Shown: in pieces, positions 24,508-35,000 of the stretch
Numbering within the stretch: the stretch's first letter is position 1
Layout: every line of letters begins with the position of its first letter
DNA from: Oscillospiraceae bacterium
GTDB taxonomy: Bacteria > Bacillota > Clostridia > Oscillospirales > Oscillospiraceae
Reading direction: 5' to 3'
DNA: 48,968 nucleotides
Assembly (NCBI GenBank): GCA_009787995.1
Contig: WQSH01000005.1
Location: 1-48,968, forward strand
Made by a program: the position numbers and the translations under genes
The notes under the pieces: generated by a model
The model's input: only the letters and a program-made list of their open reading frames with translations
Told to the model about the DNA's origin: nothing
Databases searched by the model: none

Positions 24508-25863
24508 TTAGTATGGCTTGTCTGCAATTGGCGCAGCACTGCGCATTGACTTTATTTTCTCGCTTATATTCGCTATCAAGACCGCAGGCGACGCTTTGGT
24601 TTGCCCACCGGTAGCCATATCCTTAACTGTTATCTTCCCCTCTGATAGCTCATCCTCGCCAAGAAAAACTACATATGGAATGTTTAACTTGTCGGCGTAT
24701 GACACTTTAACTTTGAATTTCTTGCCCTCACCGTAGATTTGCGTGCGCAGACCCGCCTCGCGCATTTTCGTTGCCAATGCAACTGCATGCGATAAGTCGT
24801 CAGTCATTGGAATAATCAGCACATCTGATGGCGCAGTCAGAGCCGATTCATTTAGGAGGTTTTGCTCCTGTAGGATATAGAACAGGCGCGAAAGACCGAT
24901 AGCCACGCCTACACCGGGAAGGTTTTTGTCTGTGAAATATTCTGCCAGATTGTCATACCTCCCACCTCCACAAACAGAACCGACTTCGGGATAGTCCGAC
25001 ATGTACGTTTCATAGACGGTTCCGGTATAATAGTCAAGCCCTCGTGCTATGGACAGGTCAATTTTGAAATGTGTGTCCGGAACGCCTAACCCCGCTAGAT
25101 GCTCTTTAACGGCGGCAAGCTCATCTGCGCCACTGTCGAACATTTCATTCTTTCCTTTATATTTGCCGAGAACCTCAAAAGGATCCCCCTGATAAGTTAC
25201 GAAATTTATAATCTCACTAGTTTGTGCTTGCGTTAGATTAAGGTCTCCGGACAAGATTTCAGACAGTCTTTCCACACCAATCTTGCTGAGCTTGTCAACC
25301 GAGCGCATGACGTCAGTCGCTTCCTCGCCAATCCCGAGTATTTCAAAAAAGCCGCTAAGAGCCTTTCTGTTGTTTATATGGATAACAAATCGTTCGAGCC
25401 CGAGCGATGTAAAGCATTTGTAGATAACGCTAGGAATTTCCGCTTCGTTTAGTATATCAAGCCCTCCATCGCCGATTATGTCGATGTCCGCTTGATAAAA
25501 CTCGCGAAATCGCCCTCGTTGCGCACGCTCCCCGCGGTAGACTTTGCCTATTTCGTATCTCCGGAAGGGGAATGTCAGCCTGCCATAGTTAAGGGCAGTA
25601 TACTTTGCAAGAGACGTCGTAAGCTCATAACGAAGCGCAAGGTCGGTGTCGCCCTTGCTCAGCAGGTATATCTGCTTTTCCGTTTCTCCGCCACCCTTTG
25701 CGAGCAGGATTTCCGCGGCCTCCATAAGCGGCGTGTCAAGCGGAGTGAATCCATAAAGAGAAAATGATTCCCGCAGTCTTCGCGCCATCGAATCAAAGTA
25801 AACTTGCTGATTGGGCAAAAGTTCCATGAATCCCGACAACGTGCGTGGTTTTATCTTGTTCAT
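24508..25863 (-). CDS. hisS: Histidyl-tRNA synthetase
   Basis: A 451-residue class II synthetase with motif 2 (RGERAQRGRFREFYQADID), the histidine-specific RGLDYYTGTVYE and GSVCGGGRYDNL, and a C-terminal anticodon-binding domain (DVLIIPMTDD onward). It attaches His to tRNA-His. It starts 18 bases after the MgsA-like gene, probably as the last gene of the minD-mgsA-hisS group. Confidence 0.95.
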   Translation of the reverse strand: MNKIKPRTLSGFMELLPNQQVYFDSMARRLRESFSLYGFTPLDTPLMEAAEILLAKGGGETEKQIYLLSKGDTDLALRYELTTSLAKYTALNYGRLTFPFRRYEIGKVYRGERAQRGRFREFYQADIDIIGDGGLDILNEAEIPSVIYKCFTSLGLERFVIHINNRKALSGFFEILGIGEEATDVMRSVDKLSKIGVERLSEILSGDLNLTQAQTSEIINFVTYQGDPFEVLGKYKGKNEMFDSGADELAAVKEHLAGLGVPDTHFKIDLSIARGLDYYTGTVYETYMSDYPEVGSVCGGGRYDNLAEYFTDKNLPGVGVAIGLSRLFYILQEQNLLNESALTAPSDVLIIPMTDDLSHAVALATKMREAGLRTQIYGEGKKFKVKVSYADKLNIPYVVFLGEDELSEGKITVKDMATGGQTKASPAVLIANISEKIKSMRSAAPIADKPY

Positions 25864-25881
25864 TATGATGCCCCCTGCTCC

Positions 25882-26286
25882 CTACGTTTTGGGATTAACT
25901 ATGTCGCGCCAGTCGAGATCCCCGCGTTTTAGTCCGTGTATGAGCACTTCCGCCGTTGCGATATTTGATGCAAACGGCACATTTTTTTGGTCGCACAGGC
26001 GAGCGATTTCCATAACGCTGGACTGATATTCATCAACGGCGAGCGGATCACAGAAATATAGCACCATATCCAGCTCGTTGTATGCAATGCGTGAGCCTAT
26101 TTGTTGGGCGCCTCCTTGGGCGCGAGACATGTATAACGTTATTGGAAGCCCGGTCGCCTCGCTAACAAGGCGCCCGGTGGTGTTCGTCGCACAGATATCG
26201 TGCCCTGCAAGTATACCGCAGTATGCTATACAAAACTGAACCATCAATTCTTTTCTTATATCATGCGCCATTAGTGCAACGTTCAA
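25882..26286 (-). CDS. Methylglyoxal synthase homologue lacking catalytic residues
   Basis: A 134-residue MgsA-fold protein starting, from TTG 26286, MNVALMAHDIRKELMVQFC; GGAGG lies 9 bases upstream. His-Asp-x-x-Lys (H19, D20, K23 in E. coli numbering), T45, T47-T48 and D91 are present. The key residues D71 (QGGAQQ instead of GGDQQ), H98 and D101 (DEYQSSV instead of the PHDPDV type) are replaced, as are G46 and G66. Methylglyoxal formation from dihydroxyacetone phosphate therefore looks unlikely. The neighbourhood after minD is usual for clostridial mgsA, so this is an ortholog that lost activity or took another role. Confidence 0.85.
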   Translation of the reverse strand: MNVALMAHDIRKELMVQFCIAYCGILAGHDICATNTTGRLVSEATGLPITLYMSRAQGGAQQIGSRIAYNELDMVLYFCDPLAVDEYQSSVMEIARLCDQKNVPFASNIATAEVLIHGLKRGDLDWRDIVNPKT

Positions 26287-26302
26287 CAGCACTCGCCTCC
26301 TT

Positions 26303-27043
26303 TTACCATCGCCGCAGCGGCACTTCATCCCCTAAGATGCGGTGAGCAACATCAAGGTAATCGTACGCAGCGAACCTCTTTTTGTATCGTATAAGCGGGC
26401 TACCTGCGTGAAGCGCCCGAAAAACTGACTTATCTTCCGGAACAATTCCTATGAGCTTTGCACCGACGGTGTCAATTAAATCATCGACCGTGGTCTTAAT
26501 TCGCTTGAGGTTTTTTGGAATCACCCTATTCACCAAAAGCCTTACATCCTTGGCTCCCATTTCGCAGATTATGCTTGCCGCATGCTGTGCATCCCTCATA
26601 GCAGGCAGCTCTCCAGTCGTCACAATTATCGACATGTCGGCATTTGTTATTGCCTGTCTAAACCCTTTGCCCACTCCTGACGGTGCATCAATAATGCAGA
26701 AATCAAACTCTTGCCGCACTTCATCAAACATGGCCTTTAGCGCTTCGGCGTCTTCATCTTCCTGATTAAATACTGTCGGTGCTGCAATAAAAAATAAATC
26801 TGATATTTGCGGGCTCTCAGAACACGCCTCGACTAGTTCGACATCCCCTTTGAGAACGTCCATATAATCCATAACAGCAAAATCAGTCATACACAGCGCA
26901 AGGTCCAAGTTTTTTAGTCCTGCGTCAAAGTCTATGCAGAGCGTCTTTTTGCCAAGTGCTGCAAGGCACGAAGAAATGGCCGCTGCCGATGTTGTTTTTC
27001 CCGTTCCGCCTTTTCCGGAAACCACGGCTATAACTTTCCCCAT
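26303..27043 (-). CDS. minD: Septum-site determining ATPase MinD
   Basis: A 246-residue MinD/ParA ATPase with the deviant Walker A KGGTGKTT (residues 11-18), GLKNLDLALC, DAPSG and the NRVIPKN adenine-contacting segment. It positions the division site by binding the membrane through a C-terminal helix; here the C-terminus YDYLDVAHRILGDEVPLRRW is short and only mildly amphipathic. MinC and MinE are not beside it. A CpaE/FlhG-like ATPase is less likely given the partner mgsA gene. Confidence 0.85.
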   Translation of the reverse strand: MGKVIAVVSGKGGTGKTTSAAAISSCLAALGKKTLCIDFDAGLKNLDLALCMTDFAVMDYMDVLKGDVELVEACSESPQISDLFFIAAPTVFNQEDEDAEALKAMFDEVRQEFDFCIIDAPSGVGKGFRQAITNADMSIIVTTGELPAMRDAQHAASIICEMGAKDVRLLVNRVIPKNLKRIKTTVDDLIDTVGAKLIGIVPEDKSVFRALHAGSPLIRYKKRFAAYDYLDVAHRILGDEVPLRRW

Positions 27044-27158
27044 GAAAATCCTCCTGCCGCTTTACGCCTTTCACGGCCTTCACGGTATTGTATATAAAGC
27101 CGCAACGAATTGCAATCATTTTCTGGTAATTTCTAACAAATAATTGTTACTTGTCCAC

Positions 27159-28763
27159 TCACCTATCCCATTTTTTTGCCAAAGCATCAATTTGGTCGGC
27201 GAATTTTGCAAGGTCTTTGTTTGTGCCGCCGCGGTTGCGGGTAATGACTTCGATGAGCCTTGTGCCTGCCAGCAGCAACCGCTGATAAACCGCTGACTCG
27301 CGCGCTCCAGCAGGTTTAGGGTCGTCCCGATACAACAAGTCGCGCCCCTCAAAGACCGTCTCGCCAGTTAGTAACTCATGGATGGACGTGTACTTTGGAG
27401 CAATTGCATTATACCCCTCGCCGATAAGTCGCGCCGTAAATGATTTGCATATATCGCGCTCTCCGTGGACAACGAAAACTTTCTCCGGTTTGGGTTCAAA
27501 TGCGCCAATCCATTTGAGAAGCCCTTCCCTGTCGGCATGAGAGCTCATATTTCGGAAGTTATGGATACGGCATTGAATGGCAATTTCTTCTCCGAACAGA
27601 GTGACAACTGGTGTAACCCCATCAACGATAATGCGGCCTAGCGTCCCTAGCGCTTGAAAGCCTGTGAATACCACTGCACATTCATGCCGCCATAGATTAT
27701 GCTTCAGATGGTGGCGTATCCTGCCGGCATCACACATGCCGCTGGATGAAATAATCACCTTTGGCGTTCTGTTGTCATTGAGCCTTTTTGAGTCATCGCC
27801 TGTTTCTACTATGTGCAAACCTTCAAATGAGAGCGGGTCTATCCCAGATTCAACAAGCGCTATGGTCGCCTCGTCAAGATAATCCTTGAGGTCGCCGGAG
27901 TATATTTTCGTGCATGCGGTGGCGAGCGGGCTGTCGAGGTAGACTGGAAAATCAGGAACGCTACGCACCAGCCCGCGCGCTTTTATTTCTCGGATATAGT
28001 ATAGCAAATCCTGTGTCCGGCCTATTGCAAACGACGGGCAAATCACGTTCCCACCCTTTTTTAGCGTCGTGTCAATGACTTTCGCCAGCTCCGTCATGGT
28101 GTCGAACGCCGCAGGGTGACTTCTGTCGCCATAGGTTGATTCCATGACAACAAAATCCGCCTCTTGGATATACTTTGGATCGCAAATAACGGGGTGCTCC
28201 GGCATTCCTATATCTCCCGAAAACACAATTTTTTTGCTCTTTCCCCCTTCCCTGAGCCACATTTCGACATAAGCCGAGCCAAGCAAATGCCCTGCATCTA
28301 TAAATCGAATATCTGCCGCACTGGCTATATTGGTTTTATTATCGTAACGGCAGGGAACCAGCATAGGCAAAACTCGTTCCGCATCTTCAATCGTATAAAG
28401 CGGCTGCGCTGTTTCGTCGCCCGCTCTGCGCTGCTTCCTGCTCTTCCAACCTGCTTCAATCTCTTGAATATGTGCGCTGTCCCGCAGCATTATTTCTAGC
28501 AGCTTGCATGTCGGTTCAGTTGCGTATATGCTCCCTTTAAAACCCTGCTTTACCAGCAACGGAAGTCTGCCTGAGTGGTCGATATGGGCGTGTGTCAATA
28601 CAACACTGTCTATTTCGCCTGGGTGAAAGGGAAACCTTTGCCCAAAACCATTGTCTGCGCCTTGCTGTAAACCGCAATCCACCAAAATCTTTCTGCCGTC
28701 CACTTCAACGCAATGACAACTGCCCGTAACTTCTCGTGTCGCACCGTAAAACATTATTTTCAT
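27159..28763 (-). CDS. Beta-CASP metallo-beta-lactamase-fold RNase
   Basis: A 534-residue protein with the MBL metal motif HAHIDH (residues 58-63), DAGHLLGSA, FSGDIG and ESTYGDRSH, followed by the beta-CASP insertion and the closing motifs SSSGMCDAGRI, SSHADR and FVVHGE. It belongs to the CPSF-73/YsiA-like group of nucleases that cut RNA; RNase J is a more distant relative. The last 90 residues are an extra helical tail of unknown role. It lies 12 bases after cheV, so it may be read through. Confidence 0.88.
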   Translation of the reverse strand: MKIMFYGATREVTGSCHCVEVDGRKILVDCGLQQGADNGFGQRFPFHPGEIDSVVLTHAHIDHSGRLPLLVKQGFKGSIYATEPTCKLLEIMLRDSAHIQEIEAGWKSRKQRRAGDETAQPLYTIEDAERVLPMLVPCRYDNKTNIASAADIRFIDAGHLLGSAYVEMWLREGGKSKKIVFSGDIGMPEHPVICDPKYIQEADFVVMESTYGDRSHPAAFDTMTELAKVIDTTLKKGGNVICPSFAIGRTQDLLYYIREIKARGLVRSVPDFPVYLDSPLATACTKIYSGDLKDYLDEATIALVESGIDPLSFEGLHIVETGDDSKRLNDNRTPKVIISSSGMCDAGRIRHHLKHNLWRHECAVVFTGFQALGTLGRIIVDGVTPVVTLFGEEIAIQCRIHNFRNMSSHADREGLLKWIGAFEPKPEKVFVVHGERDICKSFTARLIGEGYNAIAPKYTSIHELLTGETVFEGRDLLYRDDPKPAGARESAVYQRLLLAGTRLIEVITRNRGGTNKDLAKFADQIDALAKKWDR

Positions 28764-28775
28764 TCTCGTTCTTCC

Positions 28776-29708
28776 TCACAGTATCCACTTATCTATAGTC
28801 GCCACCAAGCTCCCAATCTGTGGCTTTGACAGGTGTGCATTTACCCCGATAATCTCACCTTGGCTTATTTGAGCTCCGTCAATAAGGCTAGAAAAAACTA
28901 GAACCGGAAGCTGTTTTAACATATCGTCACTTTTGACAAGTTTTGTCAAGTGATGCCCATCCATCCTTGGCATCTCAATATCGGTAATGATTAGTGCCAC
29001 TTTTGATTCGATTGGGAACATCTTTGCTTTACACTCATCCCTGGCTCCTTGCAGGTATTCCCATGCGTCTAGGCCATTGTCGAAAGATGTAACATTGGTG
29101 AATCCCGCAAGCTCAACAGCCTGCAAGAGCACTTTCCTAAGGAACACCGAGTCTTCCACGATAACTATTGGTTTCTCGCTTTTTGCGCGCTCACCCATAA
29201 CCCTAACTTCAGAAAGCTGAATTCCGGTTTCCGGATCGATGTCGAATAGTACTTTTTCAAAATCGAGTATTGACACTATCCTGTCGCTGATTTTGGTTGT
29301 CCCTGTTATGACACTGTCGCTTCCGCCGAAAATAATGGCCGACGGCCTTTCGACAGCGCTCCACTTGATTTGATGCATAGCTTCTACCGAATGAACAAGA
29401 AAAGCTGCATCTACACTGTCGAAGTTCGTCAACATCAGCATGTCACTTTCAGGATTCCCGCTTTCAGGCAGTTGCAGGTACCTTGGTAAGTTTATCACAG
29501 TTATTATTTTACCGCGCGGTTTAAACACTCCGTCAACACAGTGGTGCGAATGAGTCATCGGCGTTATTGGGCAACACCGCATGATTTCGGTTACTTTTGC
29601 GACATTGATTCCATAGGAGTTGCCTGCAATTGTAAACTCCATAAGTCCAATTACGCTTGTTTCCTCTGTCTGTCTCGCCACACCCCTACTTTGAAGTTCA
29701 TTATCCAT
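28776..29708 (-). CDS. cheV: Chemotaxis coupling protein CheV
   Basis: A 310-residue protein with an N-terminal CheW domain (about residues 20-165, including VAKVTEIMR and DGVFKPRGKIITVINLP) and a C-terminal receiver (about 180-310) with a complete active site: VEDS, IITDIEMPRMDG, SS and SKP. CheV links receptors to CheA and tunes adaptation through phosphorylation. The ATG at 29708 follows a GGAGGAGG site. No cheA or cheY is in the window; the nearby MCP is a likely partner. Confidence 0.93.
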   Translation of the reverse strand: MDNELQSRGVARQTEETSVIGLMEFTIAGNSYGINVAKVTEIMRCCPITPMTHSHHCVDGVFKPRGKIITVINLPRYLQLPESGNPESDMLMLTNFDSVDAAFLVHSVEAMHQIKWSAVERPSAIIFGGSDSVITGTTKISDRIVSILDFEKVLFDIDPETGIQLSEVRVMGERAKSEKPIVIVEDSVFLRKVLLQAVELAGFTNVTSFDNGLDAWEYLQGARDECKAKMFPIESKVALIITDIEMPRMDGHHLTKLVKSDDMLKQLPVLVFSSLIDGAQISQGEIIGVNAHLSKPQIGSLVATIDKWIL

Positions 29709-30015
29709 AGCGCCTCCTCCTTTGCTTTTCGTAAAAGTCGTCCCCCCTTGGGCGTTTGCCTTTCTGTTTGTATCACCACAGCTTATCATGTTGGACGAGG
29801 AAATTCAATACAAAGAGTGTGCGTTTCTCGTTTATTACTATTTTTTAGTTGTGACTTACAGCATTTTTTAATTGTGCTGCTATGCCTTATCGGCTCGAGC
29901 AATGCGCTATGGATGGCGATTGCCGACGTTGTTGTCGCCGCAATTGGCTTCGGGGCATCACAGCCGTCGCTTCAGGCAATGAGCTTGCAGATGGAAACGC
30001 CGATAAGGCGGGGCG
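29709..30015. other. Intergenic region between cheV and the MCP gene
   Basis: It holds the cheV leader and ribosome site on the right of cheV and, at 29862-30014, a plus-strand remnant of a transporter gene (listed separately). No complete gene is seen. Confidence 0.5.
29862..30014 (+). pseudogene. Remnant of an MFS transporter gene
   Basis: The plus-strand frame reads LQHFLIVLLCLIGSSNALW, then MAIADVVVAAIGFGASQPS and [16 protein letters not shown]. This is the pattern of a major facilitator half-helix followed by GFG..QPSLQ and the RRG loop between helices 10 and 11. No start, ribosome site or preceding helices are present, and the frame continues only into the end of the MCP gene on the other strand. 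It is best read as a leftover internal piece of an MFS gene. Confidence 0.5.
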
Positions 30016-31740
30016 TCAGGTGCGCGGGGGAAGCCCTAAGAGTTGGCTTGTTTCTTTTAGTTTGAATTGAGATATAAGCTCACCGAGCGTCGACGACTGG
30101 CTGCTCATCTCCTCGGAGGCGGCTGCCGATTCTTCCGCCGTTGCGCTATTTTGCTGTATGACTTGCGCCACTTGATCGATGCCCACGTTTACTTGTCCTA
30201 TTCCCAAAGACTGCTCTTCGGATGATTGCGCAATCTCTAAGACAATCTCACTGCTCTCGTTTATGCCTGATACTATTTCAGATAGGCTTTCTGCTGTGTC
30301 ATCGGCAATGCGGGCGCCAAGCTTTGCCTTTTCCATTGAATTCGCGATGAGGCCTTCGGTGTCTTTTGCAGCTTCCGCACTCTTTGCAGCTAAGTTTCGC
30401 ACCTCTTCGGCGACAACGGCAAACCCCTTGCCGTGCTGGCCCGCCCTTGCTGCCTCGACAGCAGCGTTGAGCGCTAATATGTTCGTTTGGAAGGCAATAT
30501 CATCTATGACCTTGATGACTTTGCTTATGCTTTGGCTGGCCAGATTGATTTCGTTGACTGCCGTCACCATTTCCGACATCTGCTGACTGCCTTTTTTCGC
30601 ATTGCTCATGATGGCGCTTGCCAGCGTCGCTGCCCGGGCGGCTTTCTGTGCATTTTCTTTTGTCTTTTTCGATATTTCTGAAATAGATGATGACAGCTCC
30701 TCGACCGAAGCGGCCTGTTCTGTGCTGCCCTGCGCAAGGGACTGGGCGCCGTCCGCCACTTGCTTTGACCCAACGGAAACCTGCCCTGAGGCTGAGTTTA
30801 TTTCTCCGAACATTAAATTTAGGTTATCGACCATGCTTTTAAGCGATTTCCCCATCGTGTCGTTGTCTGAAAGCATGCTTACGTCGATGCTCAAGTCGCC
30901 ATCTCTGACATATTCCAGCTCGCATGCTATATTTGTTATATGCCTGACCAGTTGCGCTGAGCTGGCAATTGTCTGGCCGATTTCGTCTTTGACGCCCGAG
31001 AACTCTTCGATGTTCTGCAAATCAAGGGCTGACAGGCTAATATCTCCTGTCGTGCCGGCTCTGTGCATAAATTCTGAAAGCACGAGCAGCGGCTTGCTTA
31101 TCAGCTTTGAGACATGAAACGCAAGCAGCATGGCTACCACGGTAGATATCGCCAATATTGCAACAAGCACAATGGTAAGCCGGTTAAACAAGGTCTCTCC
31201 AGCTAAGTGCGCTGCGCCTGCCCGAGCGTTGTTAATGCGCGCGCTTTCCTCAAAGCCCGCTGTTATAGGCGCTATAATCTGTGCGCCATCCGTAATATAC
31301 ATCGCGTACGCTTCGTCGAACAGGCCTTCATTTATAAGCGCAAAGACGTTATTTTTTAGCGCAGCGTAGTCCCCAAACCATATTTGCCTTGCAGATAAAA
31401 ATGCGCCTTCCAGGGATTCGTCCACAATGGTTGTTGCGTATATCTCAAAATTAGTTAATGCAATCCTGTCAAACTCTGCAAACTGGTTTAGCGTGTTTCT
31501 CACCCTTTCCGGGTCATCTTGGTGCTGCATTATGGTGCGCACGGCATTTCGCTCATTCGCAAATAGCTCCCGAAGGTTGCCCATTGCCTCAATTGCAGTG
31601 AGGTTGTTGTCGTACAGCAGGCCTGAAGCTCCGCTGAGCTCACTCATGCCTATGATGCCGATCGTCCCTATGGCGACTGCCAGCACAATCACGATTAAAA
31701 AGCTAATTATCAGTTTTTTTGCAACTTTCATATTTTTCAT
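30016..31740 (-). CDS. Methyl-accepting chemotaxis protein
   Basis: A 574-residue receptor: TM1 at about residues 9-32, a four-helix-bundle sensor domain outside (to about 180), TM2 ([21 protein letters not shown]), a HAMP-like linker, and a long signalling helix pair with the hairpin tip [20 protein letters not shown] and [20 protein letters not shown]. It senses an unknown small molecule and controls CheA. The ATG at 31740 has GGGAGGG upstream. The C-terminal 10 residues ([11 protein letters not shown]) lie next to the MFS remnant and may have been altered by that junction. Confidence 0.93.
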   Translation of the reverse strand: MKNMKVAKKLIISFLIVIVLAVAIGTIGIIGMSELSGASGLLYDNNLTAIEAMGNLRELFANERNAVRTIMQHQDDPERVRNTLNQFAEFDRIALTNFEIYATTIVDESLEGAFLSARQIWFGDYAALKNNVFALINEGLFDEAYAMYITDGAQIIAPITAGFEESARINNARAGAAHLAGETLFNRLTIVLVAILAISTVVAMLLAFHVSKLISKPLLVLSEFMHRAGTTGDISLSALDLQNIEEFSGVKDEIGQTIASSAQLVRHITNIACELEYVRDGDLSIDVSMLSDNDTMGKSLKSMVDNLNLMFGEINSASGQVSVGSKQVADGAQSLAQGSTEQAASVEELSSSISEISKKTKENAQKAARAATLASAIMSNAKKGSQQMSEMVTAVNEINLASQSISKVIKVIDDIAFQTNILALNAAVEAARAGQHGKGFAVVAEEVRNLAAKSAEAAKDTEGLIANSMEKAKLGARIADDTAESLSEIVSGINESSEIVLEIAQSSEEQSLGIGQVNVGIDQVAQVIQQNSATAEESAAASEEMSSQSSTLGELISQFKLKETSQLLGLPPRT

Positions 31741-31959
31741 TGTGAAACCCTCCCGATTTCTAGGCCTTTTTGACATACTTCCTACATATTTTCTTTATTA
31801 TTAAATGCTGGATAAGAGCCCGCAAAAACCTCCTTTTAGCATGCAGATACAACAAAAAAAGAGACCCATTTTATTTCCCCGACTTTCTCGCATCCGGAAT
31901 CGCCATGGAAATAATATGTAGTCCTCAGATATTGTACGTGTGTGCTATTATTTGCCGTT

Positions 31960-31989
31960 ATAGTAGCATATATTTTGCAAAAATGTCAA
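31960..31989 (-). promoter_or_regulatory. MCP promoter with long leader
   Basis: On the minus strand TTGACA (31984-31989), 18-base spacer, TACTAT (31960-31965). The leader of about 210 bases (31741-31953) contains an extra AAAAGGAGG with no well-spaced start codon and a T7 run; no known riboswitch was recognised in it. Confidence 0.6.
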
Positions 31990-32003
31990 CCATTTTGTGC
32001 CGC

Positions 32004-35000
32004 TCATTTTACCACTACGTTTGCCTCACCTAGCATTTTTCTTAGCTCGGTGACAAAGGCTGTGTGAATTATGCATTTTGCTCCCACGTTTTTTTTTGAT
32101 TCGCTGAAGTGAATCACCATCTTCTGTTTGCCAGGGAACATTGTGTGGACTAGCTTGAGGCGCTTATATTCGGGTGATTCTTCGCTCAGGAGTTTTATGT
32201 ATAGGGTGTCCGCCCCAACAAATTCTTCGGCTACGGCGCCCTCTTGCGATGCCCCGATTTCTTCCGTTATGGGCCTTAGCGTGTCTGCCACTATTTGCGG
32301 CTCTTTATCATCCCTGACGGACAGCCTGCCTTCGGCTATTACTGGCGCGCCTACCTGCATGTACCCGCCTGACTCGTCTATTACTCGTTGGAACGCCAGC
32401 AGCTCGATTCCGCCTGAGCCATCGTCTATCTCCAAGTATGCCATAAGTGAGTTGTTGCGCGTCGGTTTTGTTTTGACCGACTCTACGATGCCTGCCACAG
32501 CAATTTTTTGGTTGTCCTTAAATCTAATAGTGCCTTCCTCGCGCGCGCAATCTGCCAGAACATCCCCTATGTTTGCCACCCCTGTGTTTTTTATGAGACC
32601 TTTGTACTCATCCATCGGATGCCCCGATAGGTAGGTGCCTGTCACCTCCCGTTCCATCCTCATCAGTTCGCTTTTTGTGAATTCTGGGACATCGGGCAGT
32701 TCGACCCCTCCTGCCGATGCCCCCTCCGCCTCGCCTGACAGCCCAAACAAGTCCATCTGTCCATCAATGTTGCGCCGCCTGTGGGCTGCTAGGCTGTCAA
32801 CTACTGTTTGGCATATTGTCATGAGCTGCTGCCTGTTTGCGCCCAACCTGTCGAAGCATCCGCATTTAATAAGGCTTTCGAGCGCACGGCGATTTATATC
32901 GCCGCCATACATGCGCCTGCAAAACTCCTCGAAATTCGTAAATGAGCCGCTTTTTTCCCGCTCCGCCGTAACTTCGCCGATAAAGCCTCTTCCTATGTTT
33001 TTCACTGCAACCAAACCATACCTGATGTCACTTCCTGATACGGTAAACATTGCGCCCGACTCGTTGATGTCGGGGGGCAGCAGCCTTATTCCCATTTCAC
33101 GGCAGGCATCCTTATATTCTGCCACGCCAGACCAGTCCAGTATCGAGCTGAGCAGCGCCGCCATGTACTGCTGTGGGTAATGGCATTTCAGGTAGGCTGT
33201 CTGGTAGGATATCATCGCATACGCCACCGCATGTGATTTATTAAACGCATAGTTTGCAAAAGCGTAAATCTCATCGTAAATGCTGGAGGCAACCGTTTTT
33301 GGCACGCCATTTGCCAACGCCCCGCATATGCCGCGCTCCAAATCTCCCTCAATAAACGCTTTTTTTTCGCGCTCAATCTCTGCCAGCTTCTTTTTTGACA
33401 TCGCACGGCGTATCATGTCGGCTTGTCCGAGCGAGAACCCCCCCATTTTGCGGAATATCTCTATGACTTGTTCTTGATAGACAATGCACCCATAGGTAAC
33501 TTCAAGTATTGGCTCCAGCATGGGGTGCTTATATTTTATTTTATCGGGGTTGCGACTGCATTCGAGAAACCTCGGTATCGACTCCATCGGGCCGGGGCGG
33601 TAAAGAGCTATGATAGCCGTGATGTCCTCTATGCTTTTTGGGCCAAGCCCTGTGCAAACTCCGGTCATGCCCTGCGATTCCAGTTGAAAAACCCCCGCTG
33701 TCTTTCCGCCCGTCAGCATAGCAAATGTCGCTTTATCGTCCTCCGGGATTGCCTCAATGGAAAAGCCAGGGATGGTTTTTCGGATGTCCTTAACTGCGTC
33801 ATCTATGACCGTCAGGTTGCGAAGACCAAGAAAGTCCATCTTCAGCAAGCCCAGCTCTTCAAGTGTGTTCATCGAATATTGCGTTGCTATGGAGTCGTCC
33901 TTTTTCGATAGGGTGAGCGGCACGTATTCATGCACGGGCCGCTTCGTTATGACAATCCCCGCAGCGTGCGTTCCGGAATCCTTGGGCATGTCCTCAATCG
34001 CCAGCGCTGTGTCGATTACCCTCTTTATCCTCGTGTCCGTGTCATATAGGGTACGCAGCTTGTTTGATGTTTTTAGAGCGTCTTTAATCCTGATATTCAG
34101 GATATTTGGAATCTCGCCCGCTAGTTCGCTTTCCTCCTGAAATGTCAGTGCGAGTGCCTTTGATACGCTCCGGACGGCATTTTTTGCTTTTAGCGAATTA
34201 AACGTCACTATCTGCGCTACCCTATCTGCGCCGTATTTTTGTTTTACATAATCTATAACCTCTCCCCGTCTCCGCTCGCAAAAGTCTATGTCAATATCGG
34301 GCATGCTTATGCGCTCGGGGTTGAGGAAGCGCTCAAAGTACAGGTTATATTTTATCGGGTCTACCGTTGTTATCCCAAGACAGTAAGAAGCAACGCTGCC
34401 CGCTGCTGACCCCCTGCCAGGCCCGACCGGAATGCCTTGTTTTTTTGCATAGTTGATGAAGTCCGCAACGATTAGGAAGTACCCGGTAAAGCCCATGTCG
34501 GCTATCATAGCAAGCTCGTAGTTCAGGCGTTCTGCTACCTCAACCGCATGCTCCCCACTTGAGCCATAGAGGCGCTCAAGCCCCTCAATGCAAAGCTTCT
34601 TTAGGTATTCCTCAGCGCTGTCTTCTCCATCGGGAAGCGCAAATTCTGGTAGATGGTGCGCACCGAAGTCAAACTCGAGGTTGCACATCTCTGCAATTTT
34701 TGCCGTGTTGTCGCACGCTTCTTGTGTTTCTGAGAATAGCTTGCGCATTTCTTCATTGGATTTCAGGTAGAGCTCTTTTGATTCAAAGCGCATCCTGTCT
34801 TTATCATTGACCGTTTTGCCTGTCTGTATGCACATGAGGACATCCTGAATTTCTGAGTCGGCATGGCTTATGTAATGCACATCGTTTGTCGCCACCAGCG
34901 GTATGCCCGTTTCTTCGTGGATGCGCCTTAGCCCTTCGTTTATCTCTGGCTGGCCTTCCAATCCGTGGTTTTGCACTTCGAGGTAAAAGTTTTCTTCGCC

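Noticed and set aside
29541-29861. N-terminal part of the 174-codon plus frame at 29541-30065
   Set aside because: It lies antisense to the start of cheV and has no protein-like pattern; only the 29862-30014 part resembles an MFS protein.
31741-31953. MCP leader as a second riboswitch
   Set aside because: It has a long leader and a stray GGAGG, but none of the conserved cores of GEMM-I, GEMM-II or other common aptamers could be found.
33423-34140. Plus-strand frames of 127-162 codons inside dnaE
   Set aside because: Shadows of dnaE with no ribosome site or domain features.
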